Source of the DNA: Franzmannia pantelleriensis
Lineage (GTDB): Bacteria; Pseudomonadota; Gammaproteobacteria; Pseudomonadales; Halomonadaceae
Assembly: GCF_900102875.1 (NCBI RefSeq)
Contig: NZ_FNGH01000007.1
Span: forward strand, 1-64,000
Reading direction: 5' to 3'
DNA length: 64,000 bases
Shown: piece by piece, positions 58,119 to 64,000 of the stretch
Layout: each line of letters starts with the position of its first letter
How positions within the stretch are numbered: the stretch's first letter is position 1
Position numbers and translations under genes: made by a program
Notes under the pieces: generated by a model
What the model was told of the DNA's origin: nothing
The model's database searches: none
The model's input: only the letters and a program-made list of their open reading frames with translations

Positions 58119-59126
58119 ATGAAGGTCGTGACACTAGGCAGCGGCGGCGGCTTGGATCAACTGCAGGTCGTCGATCGCGAGGCGCCGGGTGAGCCGGGCC
58201 CGGGGGAGATCCGCGTACGCATCCATGCCAGCTCGCTCAACTTCCATGACTATGCCGTGGTCGCCGGGATGATTCCTACCGAGGATGGCCGCATTCCCAT
58301 GTCCGATGGGGCGGGTGTGGTCGAGGCGGTGGGCGAGGGCGTCGAGGAGTTCGCGGTGGGCGATGCGGTGGTCTCCACCTTCTTCCCCTACTGGCTCGAC
58401 GGCCCGGCGCGGGTGGCGGATTTCAAGGCCACCCCCGGCGACGGCCTGGACGGCTACGCCCGCGAGCAAGTGGTGCGCCCGGCTACCTGGTTTACCCACG
58501 CGCCCCAGGGCTATAGCCACGCCGAGGCCGCGACCCTGACCACCGCGGGGCTCACCGCCTGGCGGGCGCTGGTGGTGGATGGCAACCTCAAGGCCGGCGA
58601 TACCGTGCTCACCCTGGGCACCGGCGGCGTGTCCATTTTCGCTCTGCAGTTTGCCAAGGCCATGGGGGCGCGGGTGATCTCGACTTCCTCTTCCGATGAG
58701 AAGATCGAAACGCTCAAGAAACTCGGTGCCGACCACACCATCAACTACAAGACCGACCCTGAGTGGGGCAAGACGGTGCAGTCGCTGACCAACGGCCGGG
58801 GCGTGGATCACGTGATCGAGGTGGGTGGCCCGGGCACCCTGCCGCAGTCCATCGACGCGGTATGCATCGGCGGCCATATCGCGCTGATCGGCATCCTGAC
58901 CGGCCGCGGTGGCGAGGTGCCGACCATCAAGCTGATGGCCAAGCAGGCGCGCCTACAAGGGCTGATCGTCGGCAGCCGCGCCCAGCAGCAGGAGATGGTG
59001 CGCGGCATCGAGGCCATCGGCGTGCGCCCGATCATCGACAGCAGCTTCGAGCTGGACAAGATCGCCGATGCCTTCCGCCATGAGGAGTCGGGCCGCCACT
59101 TCGGCAAGATCTGCCTGTCGCTCTAG
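58119..59126 (+). CDS. Zinc-independent NAD(P)-dependent oxidoreductase of the MDR superfamily
   Basis: A 335-residue medium-chain dehydrogenase/reductase without zinc-site Cys clusters. It has SSLNFHDYAVVAGMIP, the cofactor loop LGTGGVSIFALQFAKAMGARVISTSSS, and the GADHTINYKTDPEWGKTV segment seen in quinone-oxidoreductase-like enzymes. It likely reduces an enone or quinone with NADPH. The ATG has AAGGAG about 10 nt upstream. It starts 59 bp after the AadA-like gene and could share its transcript. Confidence 0.87.
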   Translation: MKVVTLGSGGGLDQLQVVDREAPGEPGPGEIRVRIHASSLNFHDYAVVAGMIPTEDGRIPMSDGAGVVEAVGEGVEEFAVGDAVVSTFFPYWLDGPARVADFKATPGDGLDGYAREQVVRPATWFTHAPQGYSHAEAATLTTAGLTAWRALVVDGNLKAGDTVLTLGTGGVSIFALQFAKAMGARVISTSSSDEKIETLKKLGADHTINYKTDPEWGKTVQSLTNGRGVDHVIEVGGPGTLPQSIDAVCIGGHIALIGILTGRGGEVPTIKLMAKQARLQGLIVGSRAQQQEMVRGIEAIGVRPIIDSSFELDKIADAFRHEESGRHFGKICLSL

Positions 59127-59301
59127 CCTGGGCGGCCCTGCAGCGGTCAGTTGTTGCAGCGCCTCCTCTTGTGACCCAGGGCACGAAATCCCCGGTTTCT
59201 GCGTAATTCAGGCTGGCTATTCGCCAGCGCTTCTCCGACAGTACGGCACATGGAGCCCGCCGTGCTGGCGGGGGTCGAGACTGTTGGTCGAGGGAACGAG
59301 A

Positions 59302-59739
59302 ATGAAAAGACGCTTTGCCATCTTGTTGGGATCGCTGGCCATCGTGCTGATGGGCTGTGCCGCTATGGAGGGGGAGATGAGGCACGACGAGCCGCTGGTG
59401 AACACCTACTGGAAGCTGACCCAGGTTGGCGAGGTGACGCCCCAGGCGGTGGATAGCCAGCGCGAGGCGCATTTCGTGCTGCACACCGAGGAGAGCCGCG
59501 TGGCGGGCTCCACCGGCTGCAATCGCCTGATGGGGAGCTACCGCTTGGAGAACGACACTCTCCGCTTCGGTTCCTTGGCCACCACCCGTATGGCCTGCCT
59601 GGAAGGAGGCGAGACCGAGCAGGCTTTCCTGGCCGCGCTGGAGGCGACGGCGACATGGCAGATCGAAGGCCAGGCGCTGACCCTGCACGATGAAGCAGGC
59701 GCTGCCGTGGCGCAGTTCGAGGCCGTGCACCTCTACTGA
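59302..59739 (+). CDS. META domain lipoprotein (HslJ-like)
   Basis: A 145-residue protein with lipobox LMGC (Cys19) in AILLGSLAIVLMGCAAM. The META domain runs LVNTYWKLTQVGEVT ... GSTGCNRLMGSYRLENDTLRFGSLATTRMACLEG. It resembles HslJ, a heat-inducible outer-membrane protein linked to novobiocin resistance. ATG 59302 has GAGGGAACGAG upstream; the longer frame is spurious. The last 7 nt overlap the convergent GrpB-like gene. Confidence 0.85.
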   Translation: MKRRFAILLGSLAIVLMGCAAMEGEMRHDEPLVNTYWKLTQVGEVTPQAVDSQREAHFVLHTEESRVAGSTGCNRLMGSYRLENDTLRFGSLATTRMACLEGGETEQAFLAALEATATWQIEGQALTLHDEAGAAVAQFEAVHLY

Positions 59740-60266
59740 GCGATGACTGAACGCACGAAATCGCCCTTGGCCCGGGTATAGGCCTCGCGATCTACTTGGT
59801 GGCGGGAAGCCAGTTCGCACTTGAGAGCGGCGTAGCGAGTGGCCTGGATCGGGTCGGCGCGCAGCGCATCGCGGAAGGCGAGCCTCTGTCGCCATAGCTC
59901 GCCGTTGTGCACTACCACATGCAGATGGTGAGTGCGCCGGCCGTTGGCGTGGCGCATGAACCAGCGGCGGTCGGTGAGGGCGGCATTGAACTCCCGCGAA
60001 GTCACGTAGCCGTGATCGAGAATGGGCTCGAATAGGGAATCGGCCGCGGCCATGGAGGCGACCCCGGCCATGACGTCGATGATGGGCTTGGCCGGCATGC
60101 CGGGGATGGCGGTGCTGCCGATATGCTGCACGTCGATCAGCGCGACGGGGAAGCGCTCCAGCAGACGCTCGCGCTCGGCGTCGAAGTGTGCCGGCCAGGT
60201 GGAATCGTACTCCGCCAGGCGCACCGGCTCGTCAATGGCCTGCTGCAGCGACTGGGCGTCGTTCAT
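59733..60266 (-). CDS. GrpB family protein (UPF0157)
   Basis: A 177-residue protein of the GrpB/UPF0157 nucleotidyltransferase-like fold. Markers are VRLAEYDSTWPAHFDAERERL, IDVQHIGSTAIPGMPAKPIIDVM (the GST and P-x-K-P-x-x-D motif) and HHLHVVVHNGELWRQRLAFRDAL. Some relatives of this family are fused to CoaE. The reaction is not established. The start ATG 60266 lies inside the 3' end of the AraC gene (35-nt overlap), suggesting translation coupled to it. Confidence 0.87.
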   Translation of the reverse strand: MNDAQSLQQAIDEPVRLAEYDSTWPAHFDAERERLLERFPVALIDVQHIGSTAIPGMPAKPIIDVMAGVASMAAADSLFEPILDHGYVTSREFNAALTDRRWFMRHANGRRTHHLHVVVHNGELWRQRLAFRDALRADPIQATRYAALKCELASRHQVDREAYTRAKGDFVRSVIAQ

Positions 60267-61254
60267 GAGGATTCCCGAAAGCGGAGGATTGCTGGAGGTT
60301 AGCGGGCTCACGCTGCTGGCGCAGGACCCCGGGCGGATGGCCATGGATGCGCTTGAAGGCGCGGCTGAAGGCCGCGGTACTGCCGTAGCCGAGGCGGTAG
60401 GCGACGGTCTCGATGGGTTGGCGCTCGCGGCCGATCCACTGAGCTGCCAGGCGCATGCGCAGCTCGGTCACGTAGCGATGCGGCGTCATGCCGGTTACCG
60501 CCAGGAAGCGCTCGGCAAACACCGAGCGCGAGCTGCCCATCTCGGCGGCGAGCTCGGCTACCGTCCAGTGGCGCCCCGGCTCGCGGTGTAGGGCGGCGAT
60601 GACGCGACCCAGGCGCGGATCGCGCAGCGCCTCGATCCAGCCGCTGGCGTCGCCGCAGCCGCACTCCACCCAGCCGCGTACGATAAAGGCGGCCATCACA
60701 TCGGCGAGCCGCGCCAGGATGGCAGCGTAGCCTGCCCGCTCGCTTCCCGCCTCGCGCTCCATCGCTTCGAGCATGGGTAGGATCTCGGGCTGGCGCTCGA
60801 GCAGGGTGCCGACGTGCATCACTTCGGGCATCAGCGAAACCAAGGCGTGCATGCTACCCAGGTCGAACTCCATGCAGCCGCTGAAGGTCAGGGCGCCGTC
60901 CTGGGTACAGCCCTGCGGGCAGGCGCGAATCGCGCTGACCGCCTCACACAGTCTGGCGCTTTCGAAGGCGGCGACGTCCTGTGCCGGCTGGTCGGGTGTG
61001 GAGAGCAGGGCATGCAAACCGCCGCGTGGCAGCAGGAGCGCATCGCCGGTCGACAGGGTATGAACGCAGCCGCTGGGGCTACGTAGGTAGACGGGGCCGC
61101 GGGCCACGAAATGGAACTGCGCCCAGCCCTCTACCTGGCCGAACTCAACGCCCAGGGGGGGCGAGAGTTGGATGCGGCGATAGGCGATGCCACGCAGGCG
61201 CATGCCGAGCAGCAGCTCACTTACCAGGTCGCTGGGCAATTCCGGCTCGGGCAT
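60232..61254 (-). CDS. AraC family regulator with cupin_6 domain
   Basis: A 340-residue regulator. The N-terminal AraC-binding cupin (about 15-185, FHFVARGPVYLRSP, LSTGDALLLPRGGLHALLS) carries CPQGC near 112, a frequent feature of this subfamily. The C-terminal double helix-turn-helix has WTVAELAAEMGSSRSVFAERF and PIETVAYRLGYGSTAAFSRAFKRIHGHPPG. It is divergent from the MFS carrier 129 bp away, probably its target. It overlaps the GrpB gene downstream. Confidence 0.9.
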   Translation of the reverse strand: MPEPELPSDLVSELLLGMRLRGIAYRRIQLSPPLGVEFGQVEGWAQFHFVARGPVYLRSPSGCVHTLSTGDALLLPRGGLHALLSTPDQPAQDVAAFESARLCEAVSAIRACPQGCTQDGALTFSGCMEFDLGSMHALVSLMPEVMHVGTLLERQPEILPMLEAMEREAGSERAGYAAILARLADVMAAFIVRGWVECGCGDASGWIEALRDPRLGRVIAALHREPGRHWTVAELAAEMGSSRSVFAERFLAVTGMTPHRYVTELRMRLAAQWIGRERQPIETVAYRLGYGSTAAFSRAFKRIHGHPPGVLRQQREPANLQQSSAFGNPHERRPVAAAGH

Positions 61255-61383
61255 CTCGCACTCCTTTCTTCAAGATTCGGATGAAAGATCAACTATTCGA
61301 GAGCTTCTAGCATAGATCGTCCGGCCCGGTCCCTCTAGTCTTCTCGTTCCTGATGAACGCTTCTCTAGGAATGGGAACGAGCA

Positions 61384-62562
61384 ATGAACGAGTCGGTATC
61401 GCGGGCACGGCCCGCATGGGGGGCGGTTATCTCGATGGCCCTCGGTGTGTTCGGGCTAGTCACGGCGGAATTCCTGCCCGCCAGCCTGCTGACGCCCATG
61501 GCGGCGGACCTGGGTATTACCGAGGGCATGGCGGGTCAGGCGGTGACGGTTACCGCGGCGGTGGCGCTGCTGACCAGCCTGCTGATCTCCACCGCCACCC
61601 GGCGCATCGACAGGCGCCATGTGCTGTTGGGGTTCTCCATGCTGCTGGTGGCCTCGAACCTGTTGGTAGCCTTTGCCCCCAATCTGACGCTCCTGCTGAT
61701 CGGACGCGTGCTGCTGGGGATGGCGCTGGGCGGCTTCTGGACCATGTCGATTGCCACCATGATGCGCCTGGTGCCCGAGGATCTGGTGCCGCGAGGGTTG
61801 TCGATCATGTTCAGCGGCGTTTCCGCCGCAACCATCGCCGCGGCGCCGCTGGGTAGCTACTTCGGCGACCTGTTCGGCTGGCGCGAGGTATTCCTTATGG
61901 CGGCAGGGCTGGGGTTGTTGGCACTGGCGGTGCAGTTCATGACGCTGCCGCGGCTGGCACCGACTGGCCTGACCCGCCTGCGTACCCTGTTCGACGTGCT
62001 GATGCGGCCGCGCATCGGCCTGGGCATGCTGGCCGCAGCGCTGGTCTTCACCGGTCACTTCGCCTTCTTCACCTATATTCGGCCGTTCCTCGAAACGGTG
62101 ACCGGCGTTGGCGTGAACGGCGTAGCCGTGATTCTGCTGGGCTTTGGTGTGGCCAACTTCCTTGGCAACTATGTGGGCGGCTGGATGGTCGAGCGCAGCC
62201 TGCGCATGACTATGATCTTGATGCCGCTGCTGATGGGCACGCTGGGGGTCTCGCTGGTGCTGCTGGAAAGCACGCCGGCCACCGATGCTGCACTGGTGGC
62301 TATTTGGGGACTGGCCTTCGGTGCCATCCCGGTGGCGTGGTCGACCTGGCTGACTCGCACGGTGCCCGATGAGGCCGAGAGCGCCAGCGGCCTGTTGGTA
62401 GCCTCCATCAACCTGGCGATCGCCACCGGTGCCGCCGTGGGCGGGCTCATCTTCGACCTGGGCGGTGCGCTAAACGTCTTCGCCGCCAGCGCGGCGGTAC
62501 TGCTGTTGGCCGCGCTGATGATCCTGGTTGGGGTCAAAACCCGGACGTTGGCGACAGCGTGA
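61384..62562 (+). CDS. MFS transporter (AraJ/YdhP-type)
   Basis: A 392-residue proton-driven exporter with twelve helices. The DHA12-type pattern starts GVFGLVTAEFLPASLLTPMAADLGITEG, with RRIDRRHVLLGF after helix 2 and the helix 4-5 motif GRVLLGMALGGFWTMSIATMMRLV. Members export sugars, nucleosides or drugs. The divergent AraC gene suggests substrate-induced expression. ATG 61384 follows GGAACGAGC. Confidence 0.88.
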   Translation: MNESVSRARPAWGAVISMALGVFGLVTAEFLPASLLTPMAADLGITEGMAGQAVTVTAAVALLTSLLISTATRRIDRRHVLLGFSMLLVASNLLVAFAPNLTLLLIGRVLLGMALGGFWTMSIATMMRLVPEDLVPRGLSIMFSGVSAATIAAAPLGSYFGDLFGWREVFLMAAGLGLLALAVQFMTLPRLAPTGLTRLRTLFDVLMRPRIGLGMLAAALVFTGHFAFFTYIRPFLETVTGVGVNGVAVILLGFGVANFLGNYVGGWMVERSLRMTMILMPLLMGTLGVSLVLLESTPATDAALVAIWGLAFGAIPVAWSTWLTRTVPDEAESASGLLVASINLAIATGAAVGGLIFDLGGALNVFAASAAVLLLAALMILVGVKTRTLATA

Positions 62563-62567
62563 TTCAC

Positions 62568-62589
62568 GAGGCCCGCATTGGCGGGCCTC
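62568..62589. terminator. Hairpin between convergent genes, possible terminator
   Basis: GAGGCCCGC-ATTG-GCGGGCCTC is a perfect 9-bp stem just after the transporter stop and before the end of the racemase gene. No clear U-run follows on either strand. Confidence 0.5.
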
Positions 62590-62602
62590 AGTTCAATCTC
62601 TG

Positions 62603-63298
62603 TTACTCTTCGAGCGCCCACCTGACCGCTTCTTCGGCGTGAATGGCCGTGGTGTCATAGAGCGGCACCCCAGTATGGGGCTGCTGCACCAGCAGGGCGA
62701 TTTCGGTGCAGCCGAGGATTACCGCCTCGACGCCACGTTCGTGTAGCGAATCGATGATCTCCAGATAGCGCTGGCGCGAGCTCTCTTTCACCTCGCCCAG
62801 GCACAGCTCGGTATAGATCACCTCATGCACCAGGTCGCGCTGGGCCTCGTTGGGTACCAGAACCTCGATGCCGAAGCCTTCGCTGATCCGCCCCTTGTAG
62901 AACTCCTGCTCCATGGTGAAGCGGGTACCGAGCAGGCCAACGCGGCGAATGCCGACATTGGCTAGGCGCTTCGCCGTGGCGTCGGCGATATGCAGCAGCG
63001 GAATGGAAATCGAGGCCTCGATCTCCGGCGCGACCTTGTGCATGGTGTTGGTGCCGATCAGCAGGAAGTCGGCACCACCGGCCTCCACGTTGCGCGCGGC
63101 ACAGCTGAGGATCTCGGCGGTGGCGTCCCAGTCGCCGGCGTGCTGCAGCCGCTCGATCTCGGCGAAGTCGACGCTATACAGGCATAGCTTGGCCGAGTGG
63201 AACCCACCCAGGGCGGCTTTCACCCCCTCGTTGAGCGCGCGGTAGTAGCTGACAGTGGATTCCCAGCTCATGCCGCCGAGCAGGCCGATGGTCTTCAT
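62603..63298 (-). CDS. Amino acid racemase (aspartate/glutamate racemase family, YgeA-like)
   Basis: A 231-residue racemase-fold protein with MKTIGLLGGMSWESTVSYY at the start. The two catalytic positions are Thr in LIGTNTMHKVAPE and Cys in ILGCTEIALLV. The Thr/Cys pair replaces Cys/Cys of aspartate racemase, as in E. coli YgeA, a broad-specificity amino acid racemase that favours homoserine. ATG 63298 gives the standard start; the long upstream frame is spurious. The gene may be co-transcribed with the DUF899 gene upstream. Confidence 0.88.
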   Translation of the reverse strand: MKTIGLLGGMSWESTVSYYRALNEGVKAALGGFHSAKLCLYSVDFAEIERLQHAGDWDATAEILSCAARNVEAGGADFLLIGTNTMHKVAPEIEASISIPLLHIADATAKRLANVGIRRVGLLGTRFTMEQEFYKGRISEGFGIEVLVPNEAQRDLVHEVIYTELCLGEVKESSRQRYLEIIDSLHERGVEAVILGCTEIALLVQQPHTGVPLYDTTAIHAEEAVRWALEE

Positions 63299-63351
63299 GG
63301 TCGTGTCCCTCCTCTTATTGCCGTTCACTCCATCACTATCGAACGGCTCGA

Positions 63352-64000
63352 CTATGTCTCGTATTCGTCGTGGCGGCGGTTCCAACCATAGGGTGGCGTC
63401 TGAGGCCAGCCGGGCGGTGACTCTTCCCAGGTTTCCTGGCGGCCGTAGGGCGTCAGGTCCAGATAGGTCCACAGGCTGCCCAGGTACTCCACGCCGCGCT
63501 TGCCGCTGAAGTAGCTGCGAAACATCCGCTCGCCGTCGCGCAGGAAGACGCTAATGCCATGTCGCTCGCCGCGGTCGGTGTCCGGGGCGCAGCAGGTCTC
63601 GCTGGTGACCCCCATATCCTGGTTGAAACGATTGCCTTGCGACGAGACCCAGGTTGGGTGCTGCCAGCCCATGCGTGCCTGGTAGCGCTGGAGCTTTTCC
63701 AGCGGCGCACGGGAGACCAGTACCAGGGTGGTGTCGCGGGCGTTGAGATGGGCGGGATGGGTCATGGCATCCACCACCCAGGAGCAGCCATCGCAGCCGG
63801 CCTCCCAGTCGGGCCCGAACATGAAATGGTAGACGATCAGCTGACGGCGTCCCTCGAACAGGTCGAGCAGGGTGGCCTCTCCCTGTGGCCCATCGAAAAC
63901 ATAATCGGCGCGCACTTCGGTCATCGGCAAACGGCGCCGTGCAGCATTGAGCTTGTCGCGTTCACGCGTATGGGCCTTTTCACGAGCGATCTGTTCGTCC
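63352..64000 (-). CDS. DUF899 family thioredoxin-like protein (cut by window edge)
   Basis: The frame is open to the right edge: EQIAREKAHTRERDKLNAARRRLPMTEVRADYVF precedes the ATG-like position at 63930, so the true start is outside. The visible part has the DUF899 signature DLFEGRRQLIVYHFMFGPDWEAGCDGCSWVVDAM and ends with SLWTYLDLTPYGRQ. The fold resembles thioredoxin/AhpC with a CxxC (CDGC). The biological role is unknown. Confidence 0.88.
   Translation of the reverse strand, partial: DEQIAREKAHTRERDKLNAARRRLPMTEVRADYVFDGPQGEATLLDLFEGRRQLIVYHFMFGPDWEAGCDGCSWVVDAMTHPAHLNARDTTLVLVSRAPLEKLQRYQARMGWQHPTWVSSQGNRFNQDMGVTSETCCAPDTDRGERHGISVFLRDGERMFRSYFSGKRGVEYLGSLWTYLDLTPYGRQETWEESPPGWPQTPPYGWNRRHDEYET

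Overview
The window is a chromosomal segment of a high-GC gammaproteobacterium. Gene content and protein style suggest Halomonas or a close relative: a prpBC-acnD-prpF methylcitrate cluster under a GntR regulator, a BCCT carrier beside a DoeA-like hydrolase, a YdiJ-type FAD/Fe-S dehydrogenase, and cysB next to cysH. The genus is an inference from content, not from a database search.

Left edge (1-4.2 kb): this is the most unusual part. It is a decayed integron gene-cassette array with no integrase in view. Three cassettes encode a GIY-YIG protein, a small protein with a HEPN-like motif, and a two-helix membrane protein. Each begins with a core site whose reverse complement recurs just after its own gene, which is the expected signature of cassettes and attC sites. 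Three unrelated mobile elements interrupt the recombination sites: an IS1182-family end, an IS481-family remnant, and the 3' end of a group IIC intron with a broken maturase. A GNAT acetyltransferase follows the last site.

4.3-11 kb: mostly ordinary genes. These are an SLC13-type permease, a periplasmic protein, a GNAT, a DapA-family aldolase, an alpha/beta hydrolase with a MarR regulator (the two share a 17-bp operator), a DUF2905 protein and an acyl-CoA ligase. 11-16 kb: a visibly AT-richer block encodes a BCCT transporter, a DoeA/EutD-like M24 hydrolase and an M20 amidohydrolase, with a divergent LysR gene. It looks like an acquired operon for taking up and degrading an amide-containing zwitterion.

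16-30 kb: a PQQ-type sugar dehydrogenase with a dihaem cytochrome c; a second DUF2905 copy followed by scraps of a YefM/YoeB toxin-antitoxin pair and of a second acyl-CoA ligase (a decayed duplication of the 9-11 kb locus); then a YdiJ-like dehydrogenase, serS, a SIMPL protein, an AI-2E family permease, thioredoxin, cysB, cysH and pabB.

30-43 kb: the 2-methylcitrate cycle cluster (gntR-prpB-prpC-acnD-prpF) with twin GntR operators; YciI; soxR with a typical 19-bp-spacer SoxR promoter facing an ABC exporter; a chemoreceptor; and RidA. 43-50 kb: a LysR gene divergent from a complete RND tripartite efflux operon. 50-64 kb: single genes and divergent regulator/target pairs, including a polysaccharide deacetylase, alcohol dehydrogenases, MFS carriers, a quinone reductase with LysR, a SleB-type hydrolase, a chromosomal AadA-like nucleotidyltransferase behind a 13-codon upstream reading frame, META and GrpB proteins, AraC, a YgeA-like racemase, and a DUF899 protein cut by the right edge. 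I saw no rRNA, tRNA or CRISPR array.
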